In this document: positions 44,137-54,015 of the stretch, one piece after another
Position numbering within the stretch: position 1 is the stretch's first letter
Layout: each line of letters begins with the position of its first letter
DNA from: Gracilaria domingensis
Lineage: Eukaryota > Rhodophyta > Florideophyceae > Gracilariales > Gracilariaceae
Reading direction: 5' to 3'
DNA length: 64,000 nt
NCBI GenBank assembly: GCA_022539475.1
Contig: VCMS01000083.1
Coordinates: 62,001 to 126,000 of the forward strand
Notes under the pieces: generated by a model
Databases searched by the model: none
What the model was told of the DNA's origin: nothing
The model's input: the letters and a program-made list of their open reading frames with translations, nothing else
Made by a program: the position numbers and the translations under genes

Positions 44137-44954
44137 GGGAACAGCGGTAAATTCGCCTTTTTCGGTTCTATAAGAATTTAGGGCTCATTTAAAGGCATTG
44201 CAATTAAACATCCAGGGGCATAAAGTCCAGCAATGCTCGTCTATAATCAAAGAAAGGCATCCAGTGCGCAAATTGAAAATATTTGAGAAACGGGTGTAAG
44301 TTGTAACTTTCGTCATTTTTGTCGGTTCAAAAAATTTTAAGAAATCAAGTTCACACTAATAGAGCTGGACTATACATTCAAAAAACGTAATTCCATCTCT
44401 GAGAAGATATGAAAGGGCTCAGCCTGCCGGAAATTGAATAGTTTTCTTGTACCGTCTGCGGAGAGGAACTACATATAAACAGTTTTTTCTACAACAAACA
44501 ACCATAGTTTCTAGAACAAAGTGTATATGGCAACTTTCCTTGAAATTGGCCTACTTTTGCCATTTTTCGATGCTTTTGCTTTCTATGGAGTCACCCAATT
44601 TGCAGAATGACTCACATTCTATTGTAGTAGTTATGAATCCGGATAAAGTTGATCATTTTGTTCACCGCAAGACCCAAGCATATCTTCGGTTACTTTAATC
44701 GAAGATTGAATCCAGTTCATAGTGCAAGCGTCTAGTTTGAGCATGACGTTAACATGTTGTCGATAAATTAACGTTCTCTTACAGTAAGGTTTGACATTCT
44801 CTAAAAGTTTGCCTGAAAAGGCCAACTAATTTTTTTCAAAAAATGCACTGCGACTCCATTTAAGGCATCCTGTACCTTACATAAATTCTCGTAGTGCTTT
44901 GTCACATGGTAACGTCACAGTGTATTACTTATATGTGAATTTACCGCTGTTCCC
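44137..44954. mobile_element. Candidate MITE-like element with perfect 18-bp inverted repeats
   Basis: GGGAACAGCGGTAAATTC at 44137-44154 recurs as its exact reverse complement at 44937-44954; similarity extends weakly outward. The interior is AT-rich and non-coding. True ends and target-site duplication not fixed. Confidence 0.4.
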
Positions 44955-45130
44955 AGGCAACAATGTGCTACTGTGATAACGCGAATGTTTTGAAAACTAC
45001 ATATTTACCGGAAAGTTTTCAATCGTAACATCGCTATTTGCATCGCAGTATGTAGTCTCTGCCCGCATGCCCCAGTGAAATTTTAAAGCACGAGTTTTTA
45101 AAATGTGATACGTCCTGAACATGGGGCATA

Positions 45131-45173
45131 GTAGCGAACACAGTATATGCCCGGCATGTACTGTGTTCGCTAC
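45131..45173. repeat. 43-bp near-perfect palindrome
   Basis: Arms GTAGCGAACACAGTA and TACTGTGTTCGCTAC flank a centre that is itself almost self-complementary (ATGCCCGGCAT). Confidence 0.85.
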
Positions 45174-45714
45174 GCGTCTAAAGTAAATAATCGCGTCAAG
45201 GAGAAATGCGGGAATCGCGCAAAAAGAGATGATTTAAACTCTTCTTTACAAATAATGACCATGCAGGACTTAAAGCATTCTTGCGTAAATCAAAATTTGT
45301 TGTCGAAAAGGCATTTTATGCATACGCGCGTAAAATTTTATCTGGACGAAGCGGGAATAATTGTACATGAGGATTATAATTCTATGTTAGAAACCTAGAA
45401 GAAACTAATTGATGCGTGGAGTTTTTTTAAACCTGAACGTGGTCCTAGGAGAATAAGACCAAGTTTGATTTCAGTTATAATATTAGCATTACCTTCTCTA
45501 TTTTGATACTCAAAGTTAGTAACTACTTATAGAAAAATAAGATATAATATCAAAAAACTTCATGCAGCAAAATTGGTATAAAAATATACCTCTTTACCAA
45601 TGACCAAACTGTTTGCAACCGGAGAAAATGATTAAACCCCTTTTTCTAAATTGTTTTATCTAAACCAGTACATTAGTATGAGGTAATCCATGAAGTATCA
45701 TTTTCAATGAATCG

Positions 45715-46435
45715 TGTGGACGCCATTTTTGGGGTAAACAGCGCGGGTGGTGACAAACCCAAGGAGAGCGACACAATAAATGCTCGAGAGTACCAGCCCA
45801 AAGGGCGAAAAATTCACGTAGCTCAGATGCCTGCAGAAGCAGACAAGATAACCCCAAGATAGATGGAAACTCCCCACAAAGTGAAAGCAGGGGTAAGAAT
45901 CAACCGAGGATATGGCTCAGCGTCCGATACCGAGAGCCAACACAACAACAGAAAGCAGGGCTAACAGACCAAGACACACAAGAGCTGTCGGCGGGACAAT
46001 ACTGTGGTAGGACTAAAGCGATAGAGTCTGTCGTCGATGCCACCACGAACCTAACAACCAGGCGAGGTAGCGACAGAAAGAAAACCAGCGCAATGCGTAA
46101 CACTGCCAACGTCCGTCTGGGAGAACGGAGACGAAGTGATGGGTGATGGTCGCAATGTGCGAACGAGCCCAATGGAGGGCAGCACAAGGCGACTGGCTAG
46201 GGAACGGCGGGAGACCGGGCCGCCGGGAATAAGAAAATGTAGGGAGAAAGGCTGGTGGCAGGGAGGCGCAGACTGCGCTAAGGGAAGATGGGATTGCCAA
46301 AGGAAGGGAGGTTGGTGACGACGGAAGGGGAGGAAGAAAGGCGAGAGACAAGGATGAGGGAAGTCGTCGAGAGGGGAAGTGGTCTGCCCGAGTCGAGTTC
46401 ACGGTGAGCGCTCGAACTCGGGGGTTTATATCTAC
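45715..46435 (-). other. Conserved region Y, copy B
   Basis: Reverse-oriented counterpart of 39588-40310. It keeps the TATA box (minus-strand TATAAA at 46425-46430) and the CCCCCGAGT that follows. Similarity to copy A ends abruptly near 45715, just inside a shared AAAAATG. Confidence 0.5.
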
Positions 46436-46718
46436 AATTTTGGCGCTTTGGCTACCTGAATTTGCGTGTTTCTCTTATTTGTCTGTTACATATAGTCTTC
46501 ACCAGATACCCTAGCTTTGCTCACCATATTCCATATTACCTTGTGATGTCGTCTTATGATACCTCGTTATGTTCGTTCATGGTTTGTTGTCGTTGACCTG
46601 GCGTTCCACTCATCCGGGTATTATCCATGTTCCATCAGATTCACCCTGTGCTGTCCTGTTGTTCGACCATCACTCTGCGTCTCCCGCGTTCAGTCGTCGA
46701 GCAACCCCTTTCTGAGCA

Positions 46719-47141
46719 ATGTCAACGGTCGAAGAAGCTATTGCTAACATCACCGACGATGACACCGACCGCTCCGATATCCCCCATATGAAATCTACAG
46801 TGATAGAATACGAAGCAGAAGAGGCGTCCTCCGTTTCCAGTACTACATCGAGGGACGACTCTGCCGACATGGAGTACGAACTAGGTGGTGATAACTCCGC
46901 TTCCTCTCGCATGGAACATTTGGGGCAGCTGCTATCCGACATAGTTGACAAGAAAGTAGAAGTGGATGTTGGCATGTTAGAGGTCTACGCGGTAGCTCCG
47001 CGCCTGCCTTCGGGCTATCTCCGTGGTCTCGCCGCTGGAATACTGTTTGCTTGCAAACATCATGGCGTCCTTCTCAACGGTCCGTCCCTCCTCGCGAAAG
47101 TGTACCGCACTCTTAAAGTGCAATACGAGTGCTCCAAATGA
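46719..47141 (+). CDS. Family X member X_B, intact, 140 aa, unknown function
   Basis: ATG at 46719, MSTVEEAIANITDDDTDR. The N-terminal half is acidic and Ser-rich (EYEAEEASSVSSTTSRDD); no signal peptide. The C-terminal half has an amphipathic helix (LGQLLSDIVDKKVEVD), the family signature RLPSGYLRGLAAGILFA, an HHG turn and a final helix ending YRTLKVQYECSK. Three further decayed members lie in this window (about 17757-18431, 18666-19121, 38583-39205), so this is a multicopy family. The acidic-head plus helical-tail layout would suit a small nuclear or adaptor protein; that is a guess. It shares an upstream region with conserved region Y on the other strand, with a two-hairpin motif about 350 bp downstream. 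Confidence 0.7.
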   Translation: MSTVEEAIANITDDDTDRSDIPHMKSTVIEYEAEEASSVSSTTSRDDSADMEYELGGDNSASSRMEHLGQLLSDIVDKKVEVDVGMLEVYAVAPRLPSGYLRGLAAGILFACKHHGVLLNGPSLLAKVYRTLKVQYECSK

Positions 47142-47489
47142 CTTTGTCGCTTCTAGTTAGATTCTGGTGAACACGGGTCGTTGTTGCCTTTGTAAAGGCG
47201 TTCCTGTTTTCTGACTTTTCGGCGGTTCGTTTGCTGCGTTACATTCTCGCTCGAAACGTCATTGCCGGCGCACCGTTACATCGATAGCAATCGTCTTTGC
47301 GCCATTATAACATCACAGCGATAGCAACGTCCGTAGCATCACCCAGCAGCAGCAGTACCAGCAGCAGCAGTAGCCGTGTCCTCCGAGCGACGCGCGAAAA
47401 CGAAAGGCAAAGCGCGGCGCCCACGCACAACGGCGCGCAGCAACGCGCGGCGGCTGCGAAGGCAAGCGTCGGCTGTACCGGCGGTGGAA

Positions 47490-47590
47490 GGCGGCTTATC
47501 TCCGGAGATTACTCCGGAGATCGATAAAAAATCCTTCCGCGTGCGTCTCGGAGAGTGCCGAGACACCCCCCTAAAATCCGCCACCACAAA
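47490..47590 (+). other. Two-hairpin motif W, copy B
   Basis: Hairpin 1: ATCTCCGGAG (47498-47507) and CTCCGGAGAT (47512-47521) around ATTA. Hairpin 2: GTCTCGG (47545-47551) and CCGAGAC (47558-47564), then ACCCCCC and CGCCACCAC. Compared with copy A, the fourth pair of the first stem is swapped from C-G to G-C on both sides. A coding alternative (LSPEITPEIDKK, RDTP) also recurs in copy A (LSPEIAREIEKK, RDPTP). Confidence 0.5.
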
Positions 47591-47740
47591 TCGCTTACTG
47601 AAAACCTTGCCCCGCATCATATATTCTACTAACAGAAAAGCAGATTCAGCATTTGATAGATCATCTTTTAGGTAAAGAAAACAAATCATAGCCAACGCTC
47701 CAGTGGAAAGCATTAGTTTTAATTTCAAACAACAGTTGAT

Positions 47741-48619
47741 CTAGTTGAAAATACGTTCTCCATTTTTCATAGTCACATTAATAATATTCGCAACTGCAAA
47801 CAAAAAATCTGAATGCAATTTCTTATTGTGACGAAACCGCAAATACCTTAAATTTTGAATACAACTTTTCATGACGTGCTCGAAATCGACTGTGGTCGTT
47901 TTTCAGCCAAGTTGGCACATTATCTGGTGTCAAACAGGATAAAGACTGATAATCGTTATCAGTAAGAACCACTTTGTGTTCTAAAAGATGGTCTCTTAAC
48001 AACAACTCAAAAATGGCCTGGTCCGATTATTTTCCGCACGGAAATGGACCATTAATCCAAACGATCTCATCCGTTGACAGACTCAAGCCAATTTCGTATC
48101 GAAATCCCGCCGATTTAAATTTTGTAAGAAAACCATTCGGGATTGAATGGTTTTGGTTCACTCACTCGAAAGTCTACCCCATCAACACTTATAAAACAAT
48201 TATGTATAGAAAAAGGCGCGAAGCGATTATAAAAATTTGTCTGATACGAGTTAGTGTTAGGCCTGTTTAAAAGTAACAATTGATAAACTTACAAATTTAA
48301 TATGCGAAAATTTGTTTATAATATACAATGACCATTTTCGAAAAGTTTTCTCGTCCACGCCACATAAAATTGCGTTTACGTGTTCAGTATTATACAATTT
48401 TAGCATCAAAAGGCCCCATAGTAGATGTTTGATATAACAGGCTTCCACAACGCTCGGTTCTACAAAACTCCACAACTCACAACAATCGTGAAGATTGGCT
48501 CCAAACACACTCCGAAAACGACGTTTAAAGTATTCGGTAGAGTTGCAAGGGAAGCCCAAAATTTGACAGGCTTCCCGACACATATCTTTCTTAAAGCAAT
48601 TCATTCTTCGTCGTTCCAT
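47741..48619 (-). pseudogene. PIF/Harbinger-type DDE transposase, intron-containing, decayed
   Basis: Starts at the ATG at 48619 (MERRRMNCFKKDMCRE). The N-terminal part contains HLLWGLLMLKLYNTEHV and GVDEKTFRKWSLYI, typical of this transposase group. Next come ISVDGVDFRVSEPKPFNP (first catalytic Asp), GFRYEIGLSLSTDEIVW with NGPFPCGK, LTDNDYQSL (second Asp) and FRARHEKLYSKFK (catalytic Glu), then FRHNKKLHSDFLFAVAN and GERIFN to a stop at 47741. A 52-nt stretch 48241-48292 has GTAAGT at one end, CTAAC branch-like strings and CAG at the other, and its removal keeps phase. Damage: a frameshift near 48122, a TAA at about 48030 replacing a codon in the GPFPCGK-SDQ block, and a frameshift near 47850. 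Confidence 0.75.
48241..48292 (-). other. Candidate 52-nt spliceosomal intron in the transposase
   Basis: Minus-strand GTAAGT...CTAACACTAAC...CAG; removing it joins HIKF to TNFYNRF in phase and bridges the helical domain to the DDE domain. Confidence 0.55.
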
Positions 48620-49643
48620 GGCTTGTACCTAAGTTGGCGTCGAGATGCCAGTACGTTTGTTGTAGATTAGACGGAAAGAGCAAACGACTGTCTGCTTTAT
48701 GGTGTCCGATATGCGTATGCATACACAACAAATGACACTTCGTCGCCCCAAGATGAATCACTGATTTTTATTTGTGTACTCCTTACGTATGCGTACGTAC
48801 GGACGGAATTTACATTCCTCCTCTACTATAATTACTTATCACAATCTTCCGTAAACTTCTCTTGCAAGATTTAAAACTAGATCTAATCCTCATATGTTCG
48901 TAATCATCCCGAGAAACAATGTAATTTGTTCCAAACCGATTTTGTTTTTCAATCTCGTCACAGATATTCGTGGATGTTCGCGAATGTTCGCGAACATTCG
49001 CGAACATCCGCCAACATCGTGAAGGTAGCGTAATAAAGTATCGTCCAAATTCAGTCCATCAGCACTCTTTTTTGATAAGTAAAGTGGTAAGCATTTGCCG
49101 CACGTCAATGTTGAACAATATAGGTCAAACCATGTGATTTGCAATTGTCGGCCGCACATAGTCAACATTATGCATCTTCTTCTTCCCACCACAGTTCAGA
49201 GTAAGTAAATGTTCGTTTTCTGTCATAAGATGTATTGAAAATAATCATTTTTTTTGCTCTGGGTCTGTTCTGTCAGAATATAACGCACTCCGTCACGGAC
49301 GAAGACTTAGTTGGAAAGTTTGTGGAAACTGTGGTCTTTGGAAAAAGTTAAAGTGATCTTCATCACGCGATGTTCGGCAAAATTGCTAACATTCGCCACA
49401 AACAACTGCTGACTTTTTCCAAACGTAATTGGTCTACTATTTTCTTTCCTTTGCCTATTAAAGATACATCACTGGGTGCATTCAGAAAAAGCTACTCGGT
49501 CACCCGGTCAAATTTCAGCCAATGAGATCGCTCGAAATCGGCTGCAATCTGATCGGCGCGGAACCAAATGCGGGAATCTGAACGAACCCCCAAGGGGTTC
49601 ATTCACCCGGTCAAACCGTCCGCCACTTTTTCCCGAAGCCGTA
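48620..49643. other. Intergenic with TGTTCG-rich palindromes
   Basis: No supported gene. A perfect 38-bp palindrome lies at 48972-49009; related GTTCG/CGAAC strings recur near 49370 and again near 52170-52230 beyond the second transposon. Confidence 0.5.
48972..49009. repeat. Perfect 38-bp palindrome of TGTTCGCGAA units
   Basis: Half-site GGATGTTCGCGAATGTTCG followed by its exact reverse complement. Confidence 0.9.
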
Positions 49644-50841
49644 ATGCACTCGAGAGAAACTGTTGCGGCTCTGACAGCTGCCGTTACAGCCATTTCCACG
49701 ACGATCTCGGTGCTTCTTTTCATCCGAAAGAAGCCAAGAGCTCAAAATCGAAAACACGCCGCTGCGCAATACAACAGAACAGGGCTGCTTTTTCCTCACA
49801 ACAACATACACAAAATACCCTGGCGTCGTGTTCTTAGCACCGGACGAGACAATGATTTTCTTTTGGTTACTAACTTTACCAAACAAATGTTTTTTGAAAC
49901 GCTACTACCGTTATTTGAAACGGCGAAAACGCAGTGTAACACCATAGTATGGTAGTCCGTATAGGACAAGTAACAGCAAAAGGGGTCGCAAGCCGCTCTT
50001 AAAATCAGTAGATCTTCTTGCTCTTGCTCTCAACTACTTGAAGACAAGCAGTAGCATTTATCAGTTGTGTCCGTTCTTTGGTTTGGTTCTATCTTCTCTC
50101 ACAGTATGGTTAGATTTCGCTTTAATGGTTCTCCTTCGTGCGACAAAGAAAGGCGGTAATCCATTGTTTCGAGTTCAATGGCCCACGCCAGAAGAACAAA
50201 AGCTGTCGGCAGCACTCTTAGAAAACAACCGGAAGTTTGGATCATTGTTGAAAGGGGTATTCGGAACAACGGACGGAGAAAGGTTTAAATGTCAGAACTA
50301 TGAAGACAATAACATGCAAAATGCCTATTACGAAGGGTATACACAGCAAGAAGAGGTAACTAACCTATTTGTATTCAACTTTTACGGAGAGATTATTCAC
50401 GCAGCAATCAACTACCCTGGGAGTTGGCATGATACCAAGCTTGCTAGTGTGTCCGGGCTTTATTACCCGAAATTGTCGGACGATATGACTCCTCCTGGAA
50501 TGGCGATACTAGGAGATTCAGCGTTTGTTAACAAAATAAGCTGCACAAATGGAAAGATACTGCGAGCACGAAAAACGAACGAAACACACGATGTGCCGGA
50601 TTCCGCTGAATTATCTGCCATAGACATCATTCTTCAGCGGGTTCTGCCCAGTAAGCGTCAAAGCGCTGAATGGGGTATCAGAGCGATAAAAGATCCATTT
50701 CAGCGATTGAGAACTACGCTACCAGCGAATGCGACGAGAAGAGCGATTGTCATTGAACTGGCTGTACGTTTACTTAATTGTCGTACTCGCACGATTGGTA
50801 GAAATCAAATTACGACAAGTTATGGCAACGCTTCTATGTAA
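49644..50841 (+). pseudogene. PIF/Harbinger-type DDE transposase, one frameshift
   Basis: From the ATG at 49644 the protein runs through NDFLLVTNFTKQMFFETLLP to about 49950, where the frame changes; it continues SPYRTSNSKRGRKPLL, LALALNYLKTSSSIYQLC and FGLVLSSLTVWLDFAL (helical DNA-binding domain). The DDE core follows: VFGTTDGERF (first Asp), GSWHDTK, AILGDSAFVN (second Asp) and AEWGIRAIKDPFQRLR (Glu), to a stop at 50841. Length and motif order are those of HARBI1-like transposases. A single frameshift near 49950 is the only obvious damage. A hairpin (AGTCCGCG/CGCGGACT) follows the stop codon. A minus-strand partner gene converges on it, the usual two-gene layout of Harbinger elements. Confidence 0.8.
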
Positions 50842-50979
50842 CGGGCCGCAGCCCGAGGAGTAAAGTCCGCGAATGCCAGCTTGCGAGCTTTACGCGGACT
50901 TCCACTAAAACCCCTAAACCCCCTAAAGCCCGCGCTAGCGGAAAACCCCGAGAACCGAGGGACATTCTAAACGATTTTG

Positions 50980-51872
50980 TTACTGGGGAATGGTCGTTGG
51001 CGCATCGTCCGACAGCTTTCCCATAAGCTGCTGAAGAACGGAACTCATGCCCGCAATCATTACTTTGGTCTCGTCCATGCTCTTCTGCACTTCTGCCTTG
51101 AGGGTTTGCACATCTTCTTTCACCTCGACCAGCGCCTTCTCTCCGGTTCCTTCTCCACCACTGGAGGAAAACGATTTAGCAATCATCCCAATAAAACCGG
51201 TCATAGACTGGACATTCTCCACTAATACTTGCTCGGTCTTCGCTTTCTTTGAAGGCAACCCTCGGGTCCCAACTGCTCGTTTCTTGCTTAGTGAAGAGTC
51301 TGCTTTCTTCTCACTGCCTTCTTCGGCTTCGCTCTCGTTCCCAGAATTCTCTCCATTGCTTCCATCACCTGAATCTTCGTCGTCACCCAACACCATCACC
51401 GCGATCTTTCCTTGAATGTCGCGGGAAATATGTTTCGCTCTTCGAACTGTTGGCGGACAGGAGGGATCGCCAGTACTTTTCTTGCTGTTGCACAGCTTCT
51501 CAAACTTGTTCTTGAGTGAGTCCATGTCTCTTGCCGGACGTTCGTTTGCTTTGGCCTAGCTGTCGAATCTGTCGGCCACAATCGCCCACATAGCACCAAT
51601 GGGCTTGATTTCTTCTGTTAAGTCAGGAAGAGAGGTGATGTCATCGTTGTTGTAGTTTGGTGCACCTGCACGACCTTTCTTACCCTTCTTACTCTTGGAT
51701 TTTGTAAAGGTTGCTCAGGTAAAGTTGACATTGATGTTAGATTTGTTTCCGCATCTTTCTGGAGATTTTTCTTTTGCTGCGGTAGCATCTGAGGTTGTCG
51801 CAGCAGCGGTGGTGGATGGGGTTGCAGTGGGGTAGACGTTGGTCTCTGACCTTCGCTACGATCGTTCGTCAT
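50980..51872 (-). pseudogene. Myb/SANT-like partner protein of the Harbinger element, decayed
   Basis: Likely start at the ATG at 51872 (MTNDRSEGQRPTS), Pro/Gln-rich, then in another frame KSKSKKGKKGRAGAPNYNND, an Asp/Leu/Pro segment, GAMWAIVADRFDS, an in-frame TAG at 51556-51558, and ANERPARDMDSLKNKFEKLC with STGDPSCPPTVRRAKHISRD. The W-x-x-V-A...RxxxxLKxKFEKL arrangement is that of trihelix/Myb-like DNA-binding domains of transposon partner proteins. The C-terminal half is acidic then helical (VKEDVQTLKAEVQKSMDETK) and could dimerise. Damage: one frameshift and one stop. In intact Harbinger elements the Myb-like protein carries the transposase into the nucleus and binds the element ends. 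Confidence 0.65.
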
Positions 51873-52699
51873 GGTAAAGTCAAGGAGAATGTTGGGCGCC
51901 ACCGGTAATTGGACAAGTTAGAGGTCTACTTTTCTCCTGAGATCGTGGTCATTGCCCATCTACACATGCTGTTTCGGTCACTGCAATTTCGCGCCAGTTT
52001 TACGCCAAGGGATGGCTGACTGGCGCGCAACCGAATTTCCGAACACGATCATATTTCTGGTAGAGTGGCGGCCTGGCTATTTCTGAATGCACCCACTGTA
52101 GATGGTATTCTTGTGCTCTAGATTGCCTATCTAGAGTAGGCCATGTATGTTCAGCGTAAAGAAAACTTGTGTTTTTATAAGTTCGAAGATATGTTCGTGA
52201 TAAGTTCGCAGATGTACGTAGGATGTTCGCTTGCAGCAAACAATTATCTACTGCATGGAGGTTTATATCTCGACATATGTTCGATACCTTTACATTAGAT
52301 GCACGTCAGTAATTTTGCAAATTTGAGCTGCATTATGTTGTTAAAATGATAATGTTTGAATTTTATCTTTCATGTGATTTGACAAACTGTCTTCGATATT
52401 TGCGTTGGCTTTGTACTACACATTACCAATGTCAAGTACACTTCATACATATCGGACGAGACTAAAACCCTTGCTTAGTCTTGTGAATGTCAGCTAAGTA
52501 GATTGAGTTCTAACTACTCAAAATTTCAATAACGCACTCTTGTCTTTTCACAACCATCATACACTAACTGCATCAAGTTTCAAGAAGTTCGAAAGGTTAT
52601 AAGTAATGATGCTCATGTTCTTCGGATCGCGGGAACGTTTCTGCCACGGCCAGAAGCTCCTCACACCTAACTCTGCCATCACGAAGAAGAACGATCGAT
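51873..52699. other. Intergenic / probable right end of the Harbinger element
   Basis: GTTCG/TGTTCG strings are dense at 52170-52232, resembling those left of the transposase. No terminal inverted repeat could be fixed. Confidence 0.4.
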
Positions 52700-53116
52700 A
52701 TGCCCACCCCAATCCGTAAGAACAAGCGCAAGCGTTTGACTCCCAATTCGAATGCTGTGAAGCTATTACGTATGAAACTGCAGACGGGGGAACTGAAAGG
52801 TAATGAAAAAGCAGAAACGGTATGGAAATCTGAGCCATGTTTTCAGGAGCACAAACTTGATACGTTTCGTAGTTGCTTCAATCGAACAAAGAAACGGTTA
52901 GGACTGCCTTTGCAAGGTATGGAAATTATACTATCTACACGTTTTTTCGAGATTCTTGTAGAGCAACCGCGACTTATCGCGTATGACGTGTTCCGTCTCA
53001 TAATACCTCGCGTTGCCGAGTGCCCTCTAGGACGAGGTTATGAAGTGCACATGGCATTCTGGCACAATTGGCATGGTGACACCCTGACGGGTTGGTTGGT
53101 TCATAACTGGTTGTAG
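52700..53116 (+). CDS. Hypothetical protein, 138 aa
   Basis: ATG at 52700 with a strongly basic start (MPTPIRKNKRKRLTPNSNAV), a probable nuclear-localisation signal, then a helical region (KLLRMKLQTGELKGNEKAET, FRSCFNRTKKRLGLPLQ) and a C-terminal part with Trp and His (FWHNWHGDTLTGWLVHNWL). No family recognised. The first 75 residues look like real coding sequence, perhaps a DNA-binding domain of a transposon-linked protein; the end is less convincing and may be a frame drift. No TATA box was seen. Confidence 0.4.
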   Translation: MPTPIRKNKRKRLTPNSNAVKLLRMKLQTGELKGNEKAETVWKSEPCFQEHKLDTFRSCFNRTKKRLGLPLQGMEIILSTRFFEILVEQPRLIAYDVFRLIIPRVAECPLGRGYEVHMAFWHNWHGDTLTGWLVHNWL

Positions 53117-54015
53117 CAGTGGTTCGCGTTTGCGCGTGTATAGATTGACTCTGTTTAGAGAGGTATTTGAAACGGTTGTCAGAATTACTAGCCGCCAAGG
53201 CGGGCCTGCACCGTTGTCCCACCTGTGTGGTTCTGCCGCATTTGGCATTACATTAATTAATTTTAGTTATTTTATTTAGTGGAAACCTACTCAGGTAGTG
53301 GCGACCTCGCCGTCGCCACCACTAACTAAAGTCAACCTTGTTCGAGGCTCTGATTTGAAGGTCTGCGCGTAGTGCACACTCCGCGAGAAGGGTCACCGCG
53401 TACAGTTTCGCTTATTTTATCCCCAAGAAATCACTCAAATACCCTGATCTGATATTCCATTTGTCTTCGGACTGTGTTTGCACGTTCACTTGCAGGTGTC
53501 TGCTACTCTGATGTTCCGATATCGTATTGACTCTGTATAGAGATCTGCAGCGTGCGCTCAATACACACTGCGACCTTCGGCCTAGGTCTGCTGCTGCTTT
53601 TCGCACGTGCCCGCCCTCGGGTTTGTTCTCTTTCGTTTTCCCTTTTTTCTCCTCCCTCTTTTCCATTTCTCTCTTTCTCTTTCGAGACAAACCCGTCTGT
53701 GTTCTGCAAAGTTAAATACTAGGTGCTTTGTCTGAATTATTTGCTAGTTTTAAGCTTTTATTGGGCGCGCGAGCGGGTTGCAAAGGCTGGCACTCAAAAC
53801 ATTAAATAATTTTGGAATATTATATTCCATTGCCGCTAGTTTTTTGCTTGGCTCCTATAGGTTTTGTTGAGGTTCTACTTGCAACTGACCTCAACTACAC
53901 TGTTTTCCACGACACTCCCTCATATCTGCACTCGAGCTAGTTGTAGTTTCCATTTTTGAGCACAAGTGCGGTGCCCCACGCCAGTCAACCAACCTCACGT
54001 ACTTATTATTTTCCC
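53117..54015. other. Intergenic with one hairpin
   Basis: No supported gene. GTGGCGAC/GTCGCCAC at about 53298-53319 forms a hairpin of terminator-like appearance. Confidence 0.45.

Larger units (their letters stand above)
43315..45714. other. AT-rich tract with inverted repeats, no supported gene
   Basis: Only short frames; 45147-45398 (ASKVNNRVKEKCGNRAKR...) is coding-like and may be a transposon scrap. Contains a long palindrome (45131-45173) and a perfect 18-bp inverted-repeat pair about 820 bp apart. Confidence 0.45.

Noticed and set aside
53290-53325. Bacterial-type terminator
   Set aside because: A hairpin without a T-run in a eukaryotic setting; kept only as a note.
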